From assembly GCA_038062375.1 (NCBI GenBank), contig JBBTXG010000005.1, positions 62,001 through 126,000 of the forward strand: a stretch of DNA of 64,000 nt. The letters are read 5' to 3'. How positions within the stretch are numbered: position 1 is the stretch's first letter; every line of letters starts with the position of its first letter. Of the stretch, positions 8,221-16,599 are shown piece by piece. Below the pieces are notes generated by a model. It saw only the letters and a list, made by a program, of their open reading frames with translations, searched no databases and had not been told where the DNA came from. The DNA is from JBBTXG01 sp038062375. GTDB taxonomy: Bacteria > Patescibacteriota > Minisyncoccia > Minisyncoccales > UBA10102. A program made the translations under genes and the position numbers.

Positions 8221-9288
8221 TCATTGTAAGCTCACTCGGATACCAATTAATCGAATAGGATTGGGATTTTCTGCAATAAACCGTAGGAAGAGTTTCATTG
8301 CCTCACGCCTCAATAAGGCAGGGGCTCTGAAAGCAGGAACAAGCGTTTTTGATTTGGTGTGAGTCTCAAAACCACTAAAGCGGCACTTCACGATAATAGT
8401 AGAAAAGCAGTAGTGGTACTCTTGAGTTTCCATGAGGAGTTCTCCAAAGAGCTTATTGAATGTTTCTATGAGAACTTGAGGGTCTCTCGTATCATGCTCA
8501 AATGTATATTCTTTGCCGACTGATTTTATTTCTTTCTCTAAAATCACGGGATCCTCATCTATTCCTCTTGCTTTCTCGTAGATCTGGACGCCTCGAACAC
8601 CAAACAACTTCTCGAGTCTTTCTTTTGAAACTTCTTTGAGATCTTGAACAGTTGCAATATGATAAGACTTGAGTATCTCGGCTGTCTTTGATCCTATTCC
8701 TGGAATTTCTTCAATGTCTAGAGGCTCCAGAAATTGTTCAATCCCTTCTGGTTTTACCACGAGGCAGCCATTTGGTTTTGCTTTTTCGCAAGCAATCTTT
8801 GCAATTATCTTATTTGGTCCAACCCCGCACGTACCCGTCAGCCTCTCTTGCGTAAAAATTTCTTGTCGAAGTAATCGTGCGAGCCTTTCTGCTTCTTTCC
8901 AGCGCTCCGTTTCATCACCACTTTCTACGATCACAGGAAGCTTGGTAACGTCCATGTACGCTTCATCGAGAGAAACTTGTTCGGTGACGGGAAAACGCAC
9001 TCGAATGATCTGCATAATGCGCTCTGAAACCTCACCATAAAGCTTACTCTGCACGGGCAAAAATATCGCATGAGGACACAACTGATATGCCTTTGAGATT
9101 GGCATTGCAGAATGAATGCCATATTTCCTTGCTTGGTAGTTTGCAGTTGAAACTACTCCCCTCCCCTTTCCACCTTTGGGATCAGCACCAACCACAACCG
9201 GCTTCCCCTTAAACTGCGGATTTTCCCGTTCCTCCACCTGCGCAAAGAAACAATCCATGTCGATATGCAAAATGATTCGATCCTCCAT
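8221..9288 (-). CDS. dinB: Y-family DNA polymerase IV
   Basis: Error-prone translesion polymerase. Catalytic motifs are intact: the N-terminal LHIDMDCFFAQVEERE, FPVTEQVSLDEAYMDVT (Asp-Glu pair), then YxARKYGI-type palm residues and a helix-hairpin-helix segment (IEEIPGIGSKTAEILKSYHI). The C-terminal little-finger domain is present. I chose ATG 9288 (355 aa) because the family starts with this MEDRIILHIDMD segment; the upstream in-frame ATG 9324 would add 12 Cys-rich residues. It lies downstream of HU, separated by a hairpin. Confidence 0.93.
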   Translation of the reverse strand: MEDRIILHIDMDCFFAQVEERENPQFKGKPVVVGADPKGGKGRGVVSTANYQARKYGIHSAMPISKAYQLCPHAIFLPVQSKLYGEVSERIMQIIRVRFPVTEQVSLDEAYMDVTKLPVIVESGDETERWKEAERLARLLRQEIFTQERLTGTCGVGPNKIIAKIACEKAKPNGCLVVKPEGIEQFLEPLDIEEIPGIGSKTAEILKSYHIATVQDLKEVSKERLEKLFGVRGVQIYEKARGIDEDPVILEKEIKSVGKEYTFEHDTRDPQVLIETFNKLFGELLMETQEYHYCFSTIIVKCRFSGFETHTKSKTLVPAFRAPALLRREAMKLFLRFIAENPNPIRLIGIRVSLQ

Positions 9289-9300
9289 ACACAAACAACA

Positions 9301-9322
9301 GGAGCACCCGGTAAGGTGCTCC
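9301..9322 (-). terminator. Hairpin between HU and dinB
   Basis: GGAGCACC-6 nt-GGTGCTCC, followed on the minus strand by TGTTGTTTG. It is an imperfect rho-independent terminator that probably attenuates read-through from the HU gene into dinB. Confidence 0.55.
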
Positions 9323-9346
9323 AAATTCTAATGTAAAAAAGAAGTT

Positions 9347-9619
9347 CTACCGGAGGGCATCCCTCAAACCCTTTCCCGCCTTGAATCGTGGCACTGTTCT
9401 TGCAGGAATTTGTACGGTTTCGCCTGTTCGAGGATTTCTTCCTTGACGAGCAGCTCTCCTGGAAGATCCAAATGTGCCAAATCCGGTGAGGGTTACAGAG
9501 TCTCCACTTTTTAAGGAATTGGTAATGGAATTAAGCATTGTCTCAAGCGCATCGCTCGCTGCTTTCTTTGAAATATTGGCCTTCGTCGCCATCGCCTCAA
9601 TAAGTTGTTCTTTATTCAT
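9347..9619 (-). CDS. hup: HU family DNA-binding protein
   Basis: Histone-like nucleoid protein of 90 residues, full length. It carries the HU signature (GFGTFGSSRRAARQGRNPRTGETVQIPA) in the beta-arm and the usual MNKEQLIEAMATKANISKKAASDAL helical start. AGAGG lies 7 nt upstream of the ATG, one of the clearer ribosome sites here. Confidence 0.96.
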   Translation of the reverse strand: MNKEQLIEAMATKANISKKAASDALETMLNSITNSLKSGDSVTLTGFGTFGSSRRAARQGRNPRTGETVQIPARTVPRFKAGKGLRDALR

Positions 9620-9668
9620 GAGAATACCTCTGATTTATGAAATACGACCTTTCCCTGCAAAGAAAGAT

Positions 9669-11405
9669 TTACCACGCAGTAACTTTTATGAGATCAACAT
9701 TCGCATCTTCTTCAGCTCCAGACATTTTCCCACGGAATCGAAGCCGAAGGTTTGGTATGCTGTTTAACTCAATACTTTTATTGTGCCATTTATTTTCTTG
9801 GTCCACATTTCCGCGCAAACGTCCTTTTTCGTTCCAAGTCGCTCCTCCATTTGTTGAAACATCGAAGGCAATATACTCTCCTTTATCAAGACTGCTCTCA
9901 ATATACCACGAAAAAGTGATCTTCGCATTTGTTTTTCCCTGCAAATCAATCGGAGAAGAGATGAGTGCGGCATTTGAGGCATATCCATCGACTTGCGCAG
10001 AATAGATTCCATCTACTGCCCGCTGCGTTGATTGAAACCAATCATTCTGTGCATCTTGGGTCCAATTCCCTAAACCGCCTTCAAAACTATCCATCCATAC
10101 AACAGTTTCAGGCGGCGGGGGCGGACCAGGAGTCCACGCCAAAGCAGCTTGTGCATTCACGAGACCGTATCCATAGATATCATCCCTGCCAGAAGCTCCC
10201 AGGTCTTCTGCGCTTTGTTCAAGAGCTTGACGGACTTGAGTTGGAGTTGTGGCATTGCCTTTGGAAATCACCATTGCTGCCACTCCTGCCACATGAGGAG
10301 TTGCCATAGATGTTCCTTGGAAGAACCAATATCCAAGATCTGCTCTGTTTTTGGTATTGGGATTAAAAGTATTCTGCAAAACTCCATCTGCGTATCCATC
10401 GCCATTCTGGTCAACATTGAGATCTCCTCCAGGGCCCATGATATCAAGATTTGTCCCGTAGTTTGAATAGAAAGCGCGCGTCTCGTCATAGCGAGTTGCT
10501 CCTACTGCAACTGCGTAGCTATCGTATGCCGCGGGATAAGAAATAGTATTTGTTCCATCATTTCCCGCCGCGGCGACAATGGTAACTCCTTTGCCATAGG
10601 CATACGCCAAAGCCTCCTCTAAATAGCTCGCAGGAGAAGGGCCACCAAGAGAAAGGTTTATAACCTTCGCTCCATTATCGGCAGCAAATCTGATTCCGTC
10701 TGCGACATTGGCGTATGTGCCGCTCCCATTTTTATCAAGTACTTTCACGGGCATAATGCAAGAACTAAATGCAACCCCTGCGACGCCTTTCCCATTATTT
10801 GTGCTTTGAGCAACAGTGCCTGCAACATGGGTTCCATGGGAGTTATCATCGTTCGCATGTGTATCATTTTCTACAAAGTCATATCCTCCCACAAAACACG
10901 TATTTGCCAAATCCGGAGCCAAGTAATACTTTTGCAATCCATTTTGATAGTCTTCATAAGCCACACCCGTATCAACAACCGCGACCACTACTCCTGTACC
11001 GCTCGATACATCCCACGCGGGCTCGGTATGAATGCCTCCATATACTCCATTGGAAAAATGCCATTGAAGACTATAGTACGTATCATCTGGCACCAAGGAG
11101 GCTTTCGCAATATAATTCGGTTCCGCATATTCCACATCCGGACGGCTTCGATATTGCAAAAGTGTTGCTTGCACATCTTGGAATCGGGGAATGCTCACTT
11201 TTTGAAACCAATTTTCTCCTTTGAACTTTACAATCATTTCGCCTTGCACATATCCATTTCCTCCATGAGTACCATATCCATCGAGAAATTGATTTGCTTC
11301 ATGTACTTCTCCCAATCCAAAAGCAGATCCAACCCCACTCGAAAACAGAAGACCAACACTCAAGATTACAATACGCAACATAGAGAATATACTATTTCTT
11401 CTCAT
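9669..11405 (-). CDS. Secreted subtilisin-like serine protease (S8) with C-terminal beta-sandwich domain
   Basis: Exported endopeptidase of 578 residues. Signal peptide about residues 1-30; a short propeptide-like region (EMIVKFKGENW ... YRSRPDVEYAEPNY) follows. The thermitase-like catalytic domain contains Asp145 (VVDTGVA), His190 (HGTHVAGT), oxyanion Asn282 (AAGNDG) and Ser366 (GTSMATPHVAG). An acidic DQNGDGYADG loop (332-341) looks calcium-binding. After a Pro linker (PGPPPPPE) a beta-sandwich adhesion-type domain begins (DSFEGGLGNWTQ). It sits directly after four repeat-containing exported proteins on the same strand, so it might process or anchor them; that is only a neighbourhood inference. 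Confidence 0.93.
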   Translation of the reverse strand: MRRNSIFSMLRIVILSVGLLFSSGVGSAFGLGEVHEANQFLDGYGTHGGNGYVQGEMIVKFKGENWFQKVSIPRFQDVQATLLQYRSRPDVEYAEPNYIAKASLVPDDTYYSLQWHFSNGVYGGIHTEPAWDVSSGTGVVVAVVDTGVAYEDYQNGLQKYYLAPDLANTCFVGGYDFVENDTHANDDNSHGTHVAGTVAQSTNNGKGVAGVAFSSCIMPVKVLDKNGSGTYANVADGIRFAADNGAKVINLSLGGPSPASYLEEALAYAYGKGVTIVAAAGNDGTNTISYPAAYDSYAVAVGATRYDETRAFYSNYGTNLDIMGPGGDLNVDQNGDGYADGVLQNTFNPNTKNRADLGYWFFQGTSMATPHVAGVAAMVISKGNATTPTQVRQALEQSAEDLGASGRDDIYGYGLVNAQAALAWTPGPPPPPETVVWMDSFEGGLGNWTQDAQNDWFQSTQRAVDGIYSAQVDGYASNAALISSPIDLQGKTNAKITFSWYIESSLDKGEYIAFDVSTNGGATWNEKGRLRGNVDQENKWHNKSIELNSIPNLRLRFRGKMSGAEEDANVDLIKVTAW

Positions 11406-11503
11406 ACTTTTTTATGATATTACTTATATCCTTATCCTAGACTACCAAACACCAGCAGAGGAAGTCAAGAGGCAGAGCCGTAACTGCTCCATGGGGTTAT
11501 CTG

Positions 11504-11637
11504 CTCGGAATATAATCTGAAGGACTACCCGCAGCGAATTTGCATGGTTCCCGAGGACTGTCGAGGGAAAATTCGCGAGGAACTAAGCTTGCGCCTCGCT
11601 GGAGGCGCAGAGCGCGTCCTTCAGATTATATTCCGAG
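11504..11637. repeat. 134-bp element with perfect 22-bp terminal inverted repeats
   Basis: The arms 11504-11525 and 11616-11637 are perfect inverted repeats of 22 bp (CTCGGAATATAATCTGAAGG plus AC). The interior is also structured: GCGCCTC-GCTG-GAGGCGC is a strong hairpin, and CGAATTT/AAATTCG and GTTCC/GGAAC can pair. There is no ORF inside. It lies between the subtilase and the repeat-protein operon. It could be a MITE-like element or a large structured RNA segment. Confidence 0.7.
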
Positions 11638-11653
11638 AGCAATTACTCGTAAA

Positions 11654-14071
11654 CTATCCTTCCTCGTTTTTTTCTTCCTTTTGCTGTGGTCTTACCACAT
11701 TAATGCCGCTCGAAGCGATGTTTGATTCTACTTCGTACCCTCCATTCCATGTCCCTCCCATTCCCTTCACCTGTGCTCTGTTGATGTAGATGCCGGCCTT
11801 GGCATCTTTGCTGAACACCGTTGTATATTCTACGATAATTTCTTCGTGGGGAAAAATTTGGTCAAGCTCCCATTTCTTTTGGTGCACCACTTCTCCTTTC
11901 TCGTTTTCTAAAGCATCGCTAAGTACGGCGTGATAAGCCGGCCAGTCGCTCTCGTTCATGATAACCACCCTATAGTCAACAGTGCCTCCGGGAGGAATAA
12001 GGTGATAAGAAGTACGACTCTTTACAATGTGCAAATCAGGCTTTGGAGTAAAAGGACGAAACACACAGTCGACACATGCGGAGCGCGACTCGAGATTCGA
12101 GGGAGGTAGAGGAGGCATTTCTCGAAAAACTGCAAAGCTTACGGTTTCAAAATTATCTTCGTTATTCTCATCGGTTTCAAAACTCTCCACAGCCACCTTG
12201 CTTGTAACTTGAGTAGAGCCATAGGGAATATCCTGATTCACGTTTGCTGCGAAAGAAATTTCTTTTGACCCTCCTGCCAGAATAGTTCCAAGATCCCAAG
12301 ATATTTCATCTCCCTGAACGCTTGCCCCATCTTCTATTGAAGCTAAGGTGAGATAACTGTTCTCAAATGTACCTTTGAGATTCACCTTCGTTGCATCAGC
12401 GTCTCCATTGTTGACTACCGTAAGATGATACATAACTTTCTCCCCAGGTCCGATGGGATCTCGAGGAACTTCAACGCGTTCTCCAACCCAAAGATCAGGC
12501 CTTCCAAAAGCAACATTCCCCTTCCAATCTCCGAGAATATTGATAAGAGCAAGTATCCAGTTCCTGCCGATCACATTGGTGTTCACCACATTCACAAGAT
12601 TTGCAACCGCATATGCATTTCCAGTTTCAATGATTCCTTCCCCATCGTTTTCAATCTTATTTTTTCCAGTGAGCGCAAATACCTGTATGTTATTCTTGAG
12701 GGAAGCATCATTCGCGTTTTCGATATTTCTCTCAAAACCTGACTGCGACTGGTCAACACACATTTGTTTTTGGAGATCAAGAGACGGATCGCTATAAAGG
12801 ATGAGGCCATCTGAAGTTTCTTGCCACACAATGCCAGGGGGCAGACTAAACATATTTCCGGCCCAATCGCCTGCGATTCGAAAAAGAGCAAAAAAGGAGC
12901 TTCCGCCGAAAAGATTGGTATTTACCTGATTTACTGTATTCGCTGCGGCAAACGAGGAACCGGTGCGCACCGCACTTGTTCCTTGGGCGCTCAATGCTTC
13001 GTTGGCTCCAGTCTGTGCACGGACCTCTATGGTGTTTTCTACCTGGGCTTGGTTGTGGTTCTCAATTATGGTTTGCGAGGAATTATCTGTCGTCTGGCAA
13101 GCCTCGGGCAACCCTTCTTGCGTTCCATTTCGATCTCCGGGCGAAGAAAAGAATTGAGAGAAAAATGACGCCGCAGGGAACACCATATCACCTTGCAACG
13201 AACCAAAATTATTTGCAACAAAGAAGAGATAGTTGGAATCGACAATATTGGTATTTACGATATTTACCATATTCGCAGCTCCATATGCTGCGCCCGTCTG
13301 GATAGAACCGCCTCCGTTGCTATTGGAAACTGCGTTCATTCCTGTAATGGATCGCACGATCATGGTGTTTGTGACGGCAGCGCTGCTTTGAGATTGCGCA
13401 TCAAGATCAATCGTATCGCACCCTGCCAAAGGACACTTGGCTCCCTCCAGCCAATTCCCTTGGCTAAAAAGATCAAGATTCCTCAAATCAATATCTCCGA
13501 GCAATCCTCGAAAATTGGAAAACAACAAAAACAATCCATTGGAATCGAGTATATTGGCATTGACCACATTCACGACCGTAGCACTTGCTTGTGCTTGACC
13601 CGATTGAATTGCTGCATCTTCCCCATCTTCCGTAACCGTGTTTCCACCGGTTTGAGATTCTACTTCGGTCGTATTGACTACCTTCGCCTCATTTTCCCCT
13701 TCAAGCTGAACTTCAGAATGCTCATTCGCTTCTGCTTGAGCATCACTCGTATCTCCACTCACTTGTTCTTGAATGGCAGGGTCAGGAGAACGAGAACTGC
13801 CATCTTCTTGATCTTGAGGCTGTTCCGTAGAAATTTCCTGTTGTGAATCTTCTGTCGGTGAAGATGGAGTAGATACTTGCTCTTGCTCTGAAGATTCCTC
13901 TGTGCTTTCTTGCGCGGTCTCTGTTTCTTGCGCGCTTGAAAAATTCAGTTCAAAAACAGAAACGGCTCCATAGAAAAAAAAGATCAATCCAAATCCAATC
14001 CCAAACAGAATTTTGGAGAATTTTGCCGGAAGATAATTGAAGAAAAATATGTTAAAAAATGGTGAGCCCAT
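11654..14071 (-). CDS. Large exported repeat protein (four TG-x-A...NVVNTN units plus DUF11-like domains)
   Basis: An 805-residue protein, starting at ATG 14071 (AGGAAA 8 nt upstream) and overlapping the upstream gene by 20 nt. It has an N-terminal membrane segment, then a long acidic Glu/Gln/Ser-rich stretch. Four units of about 90-100 aa follow. Each has box A (NTTEVESQTGGN, NTMIVRSITGMN, NTIEVRAQTGAN, NNIQVFALTGKN) and box B (TG-x-A-x-A-x2-VN-x-VNTN followed by hydrophobic SNxLFF...GDxxGN). The C-terminal third contains one or two DUF11/CARDB-like beta domains (GPGEKVMYHLTVVNNGDADAT ... GGTVDYRVVIMNES). It is probably surface-exposed. The same boxes occur in the next three upstream genes. 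Function unknown. Confidence 0.8.
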   Translation of the reverse strand: MGSPFFNIFFFNYLPAKFSKILFGIGFGLIFFFYGAVSVFELNFSSAQETETAQESTEESSEQEQVSTPSSPTEDSQQEISTEQPQDQEDGSSRSPDPAIQEQVSGDTSDAQAEANEHSEVQLEGENEAKVVNTTEVESQTGGNTVTEDGEDAAIQSGQAQASATVVNVVNANILDSNGLFLLFSNFRGLLGDIDLRNLDLFSQGNWLEGAKCPLAGCDTIDLDAQSQSSAAVTNTMIVRSITGMNAVSNSNGGGSIQTGAAYGAANMVNIVNTNIVDSNYLFFVANNFGSLQGDMVFPAASFFSQFFSSPGDRNGTQEGLPEACQTTDNSSQTIIENHNQAQVENTIEVRAQTGANEALSAQGTSAVRTGSSFAAANTVNQVNTNLFGGSSFFALFRIAGDWAGNMFSLPPGIVWQETSDGLILYSDPSLDLQKQMCVDQSQSGFERNIENANDASLKNNIQVFALTGKNKIENDGEGIIETGNAYAVANLVNVVNTNVIGRNWILALINILGDWKGNVAFGRPDLWVGERVEVPRDPIGPGEKVMYHLTVVNNGDADATKVNLKGTFENSYLTLASIEDGASVQGDEISWDLGTILAGGSKEISFAANVNQDIPYGSTQVTSKVAVESFETDENNEDNFETVSFAVFREMPPLPPSNLESRSACVDCVFRPFTPKPDLHIVKSRTSYHLIPPGGTVDYRVVIMNESDWPAYHAVLSDALENEKGEVVHQKKWELDQIFPHEEIIVEYTTVFSKDAKAGIYINRAQVKGMGGTWNGGYEVESNIASSGINVVRPQQKEEKNEEG

Positions 14072-14534
14072 GGAAAGGTTTCCTGAAAAGAGAAGAAAGA
14101 AAAAAGAACACTCTTTGCCGCCATGACCGATTCTCGCCTTTCTCGATGTTTGGAACATTCTCGGCTTGTAAAGCAGATGCTTTACTTCCTCTTGGTGGAT
14201 CGGCTTTGAGATACGCTTTCGTCTGCACTTTTATCTTTTTTTCCTTATCCTCATAGAAAGACTCTTTCTTTAATTCTGCTGGTTTCTTTTCTTGAGAAAC
14301 AACTCTTTCATCAATTTGTTCAACAATCCTTCCCTCAACTTTCGTCTCAACGCGAATATGTCCTGAAGAATCGTGTGTGCGCACCTCTTCTCTTTTTGCC
14401 ACATTCCCACCGCTCAAAGCAGAAACTGAAACGTCATTCGTTATCGAAACTGATTTTGCGGCCACAGCGAGCGGACTCCAATATCCAACTCCCACTCCAA
14501 GAGATATGAGGACTATGTAAAATTCTTTGTTCAT
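14052..14534 (-). CDS. Exported protein with a single box-A motif (160 aa)
   Basis: Starts at ATG 14534 (MNKEFYIVLISLGVGVG), with GGGAG 6-7 nt upstream. A hydrophobic N-terminal signal is followed by VSITNDVSVSALSGGNVAK, which matches box A (N-x3-V-x3-[ST]-G-x-N) of its neighbours. The rest is charged and low in complexity (VETKVEGRIVEQIDERVV, then Lys-rich), ending in a basic, hydrophobic tail (RVFFFLSSLFRKPFHGL). Operon position between the Gly-rich genes and the 805-residue protein suggests a shared role. No known family recognised. Confidence 0.65.
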   Translation of the reverse strand: MNKEFYIVLISLGVGVGYWSPLAVAAKSVSITNDVSVSALSGGNVAKREEVRTHDSSGHIRVETKVEGRIVEQIDERVVSQEKKPAELKKESFYEDKEKKIKVQTKAYLKADPPRGSKASALQAENVPNIEKGENRSWRQRVFFFLSSLFRKPFHGLTIF

Positions 14535-14552
14535 TGGTTCTCCCTCGGGCAA

Positions 14553-14641
14553 GAGTTTGACCTCTGCTCTGTACGAACAATCAAACTCTCGCTCGAAGGA
14601 GAAAGCAGTTTCTTTACTACTGCTTTCGCCCTTCGCTCCGA
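14553..14641 (-). promoter_or_regulatory. Two hairpins between repeat-protein genes
   Basis: On the minus strand GAAAGCAGT/ACTGCTTTC (extended by GAAGG/CCTTC) forms one hairpin, and AGAGTTTGA/TCAAACTCT forms a second. Neither has a U-run, so they look like mRNA-processing or stability elements rather than terminators. Confidence 0.5.
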
Positions 14642-15292
14642 TTAGTGCAAAATACGAGTAATGTTGGTATTCACCACATTCGTTATGCTTGCACCAGCTA
14701 ACGCATTGCCCGTATGGACTACACCGCCAATGCTTCCATTCCCGCCAGAGCCGCCATTTCCGCTGTGATTTTCATCTCCAGACGCGATCACGTCACCAGC
14801 ATCGCCGCCAGATCCGCCTGATCCGCCAGAAGAGCTGTTACCGCTACTTAATGCGGCAACACCCACTCCATTACCTACCAAAGCGCCATTTCCATTCGCA
14901 ACCAAAATGAAATCTTCATCATCGTCATCATCATCACACGCACAATCATCAACAAGGGTATCATTCGTATTCACCAGATTCGTGACGCTTGCGACAGCAG
15001 TTGCGTTGCCCGTGTGGACGAGACCGCCCATGCCGCCATCTCCACCAGAACCGCCGTTTCCGCCTACGTTCTCGTCGTCGGAAAACAATATAGTTCCGCC
15101 TTCACCTCCAGAACCGCCCTCTCCGCCGTCTGCGCTGTTGAGGCCGGTATCTGCAACCACTACAACCTCGTTGAGAACATACGCACTATTGCTGTTGCTG
15201 ACGACCACTGTATCAGCCAACGCAGGCATCGCATACAGGCCTAACGATAATGCGGGCAGCATACTTATCGTGAGAGAAATTTTCGATATCAT
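14642..15292 (-). CDS. Exported glycine-rich repeat protein with DDCACDD cassette (216 aa)
   Basis: Signal peptide (MISKISLTISMLPALSLGLYAMPALAD), then two copies of a unit. Box A (NEVVVVADTGLN; NGVGVAALSSGN) is followed by a Gly/Ser-rich stretch with an acidic insert (SDDENVGG; ASGDENHSGG), then box B (HTGNATAVASVTNLVNTN; HTGNALAGASITNVVNTN). Between the units lies DDCACDDDDDDED, a CxC in an acidic run that could bind metal. The protein ends NITRILH, as does its paralogue upstream. No clear Shine-Dalgarno is visible. It is probably a secreted surface or matrix protein. No named family recognised. Confidence 0.75.
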   Translation of the reverse strand: MISKISLTISMLPALSLGLYAMPALADTVVVSNSNSAYVLNEVVVVADTGLNSADGGEGGSGGEGGTILFSDDENVGGNGGSGGDGGMGGLVHTGNATAVASVTNLVNTNDTLVDDCACDDDDDDEDFILVANGNGALVGNGVGVAALSSGNSSSGGSGGSGGDAGDVIASGDENHSGNGGSGGNGSIGGVVHTGNALAGASITNVVNTNITRILH

Positions 15293-15356
15293 GTTTTTTG
15301 TTTGAGAACTGTCAATTTTTTTATTCGACCTTTCTCCATGAAATACACTAAGTTGT

Positions 15357-16016
15357 TTAGTGCAAAATGCGTGTAACGTTTGTGTTCACCACGTTTGCAA
15401 TGCTTGCGCCAGCAGTGGCATAACCAGTTGTTACTCCTCCACCCCAACCACCATTTCCGCCAGTCGATCCTCCATTTCCGCCCGTGTTGTCATCGTCAGA
15501 ATCCACCACACTTCCGCCATCTCCGCCAGAACCGCCTGAACCGCCACCCGATCCATTCGCTCCCGTGTCGCCAGCCACAAGTACTCCATTACCTACGGAT
15601 CCGCTGTTGCCATTCAGAACAAGAATCTCATCCCAAGCATCGTGGTGATGATTGTCATCGCAAGCGCAGTCGTCAATCTCGGTTTCATTGGTATTTACAA
15701 CGTTCAGAACCCCTGCTCCTGCCGAGGCATTACCCGTAAGAATGTGGCCACCAAGTCCTCCATTCCCGCCAGAACCTCCATTTCCGCCCGTGTTGTCATC
15801 GTCAGAATCCACCACACTTCCGCCACTTCCTCCAGAGCCACCTGACCCCCCGTCTGCGCTATTGCCACCCGTGGACGCAACCACAAAAACACCGTTTCCT
15901 ACCTCTGCCCAGTTCTCATTTATTACCGTAATATCATCTGCCAAAACGGGAAGGGCGTATGTTCCTGTCGCAATCGCTGGCAACAAAGATGCGCTCAATA
16001 AAATCTTCTTGATCAT
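15357..16016 (-). CDS. Exported glycine-rich repeat protein with DDCACDD-HHH cassette (219 aa)
   Basis: Paralogue of the next gene downstream. Signal peptide (MIKKILLSASLLPAIATGTYALPVLAD), then two units of box A (NGVFVVASTGGN; NGVLVAGDTGAN), a Gly/Ser-rich stretch with an acidic DSDDDN insert, and box B (LTGNASAGAGVLNVVNTN; TTGYATAGASIANVVNTN). The inter-unit cassette is DDCACDDNHHHD, adding three His to the CxC and acidic residues. It ends NVTRILH. First gene of the exported-repeat operon; a 260-nt structured leader precedes it. Function unknown; metal binding is inference. Confidence 0.75.
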   Translation of the reverse strand: MIKKILLSASLLPAIATGTYALPVLADDITVINENWAEVGNGVFVVASTGGNSADGGSGGSGGSGGSVVDSDDDNTGGNGGSGGNGGLGGHILTGNASAGAGVLNVVNTNETEIDDCACDDNHHHDAWDEILVLNGNSGSVGNGVLVAGDTGANGSGGGSGGSGGDGGSVVDSDDDNTGGNGGSTGGNGGWGGGVTTGYATAGASIANVVNTNVTRILH

Positions 16017-16276
16017 AGGAATTTTATTCTTCTGTGCTTATAAACCCCATAAGGGGTAACGACCTTTTGCTGCCTGAACTTTTCTTTGGTTTTTCTGGAA
16101 CTTTTGCTTCAGAAAAAACCAATAAAAAATCCAAGCAAAAAACTACTTTACCCGTAATTTTTTGCTTGGATTCCAAATGAATAAAACCTTACAACAAAAA
16201 AGGTAACGTCCATTGCACATTACCTCTTCTATGTTTTCCCCGACTAGAGAGATTTGAGCTAAAAAAATAAAAAGAT
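16017..16276 (-). promoter_or_regulatory. Structured 5' leader of the repeat-protein operon
   Basis: About 260 nt between the predicted transcription start and the first ATG. Read on the minus strand it holds four hairpins. The first is GGTAATGT/ACGTTACC followed by TTTTTT (16224 to 16196). The second is a 15-bp perfect stem (16172-16158 with 16142-16128) followed by TTTTTATT. The third is a GGTTTTTTCTG/CAGAAAAACC hairpin (near 16120-16089). The fourth is CCCC-TTAT-GGGG near 16057. The first two look like intrinsic terminators inside a leader, suggesting attenuation. No known riboswitch recognised. Confidence 0.5.
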
Positions 16277-16282
16277 TATGAT

Positions 16283-16310
16283 ATTGTAACAAGACGAACA
16301 AGCGTGTCAA
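16283..16310 (-). promoter_or_regulatory. Promoter of the repeat-protein operon
   Basis: TTGACA (16310-16305), 16-nt spacer, TACAAT (16288-16283) on the minus strand. It is one of the best consensus promoters in the window. Confidence 0.7.
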
Positions 16311-16345
16311 GAAACAAGTTTATCCACAGAGGGCATGAGCAAACA

Positions 16346-16424
16346 AAAAGTCCGCATATGGGCGCTGAATCAGGGAAAACGGCCCTTTGCAGGGCATGAT
16401 CCAGCGCCCGTTATACGGACTTTT
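16346..16424. terminator. Long bidirectional terminator hairpin
   Basis: AAAAGTCCG (16346-16354) pairs with CGGACTTTT (16416-16424), and inside it GGGCGCTG (16360-16367) pairs with CAGCGCCC (16402-16409). A/T runs flank both sides, so it can terminate transcription in both directions. It isolates the SH3 gene from the repeat-protein operon promoter. Confidence 0.7.
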
Positions 16425-16457
16425 ATCAAACATATATGTCCTATCATGGTGATAAAA

Positions 16458-16481
16458 ACTTGTCCATAGGGTAGGACAAGT
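16458..16481 (-). terminator. Terminator after the SH3 protein gene
   Basis: ACTTGTCC-8 nt-GGACAAGT followed on the minus strand by TTTTATC. With the hairpin at 16346-16424 it makes a double stop in an otherwise gene-free stretch (16311-16599). Confidence 0.65.
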
Positions 16482-16577
16482 CAAACAAAAAACATGGCGC
16501 TTTCACCTGCGCAATGTTTAGGAGCAATTTTTATAAGACGAGATTATCGGATTCTTGAAGATTCTGCTGTATACGAT

Positions 16578-16597
16578 TGAGGCTTAGCCTCGCACAA
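16578..16597. repeat. REP-like palindrome copy 2 (degenerate left arm)
   Basis: TTGAGGCTTAGCCTCGCACA: the core AGGCTTAGCCT and the right arm match the other copies, but the left arm is reduced. It lies 2-3 nt downstream of the SH3 gene stop codon, the same placement as copy 1. Confidence 0.6.
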
Positions 16598-16599
16598 CC

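Noticed and set aside
15293..15330. TTGACA-N17-ATGATA as a promoter for the second Gly-rich gene
   Set aside because: The proposed -10 would overlap the start codon itself, so a transcript would lack the first codons.
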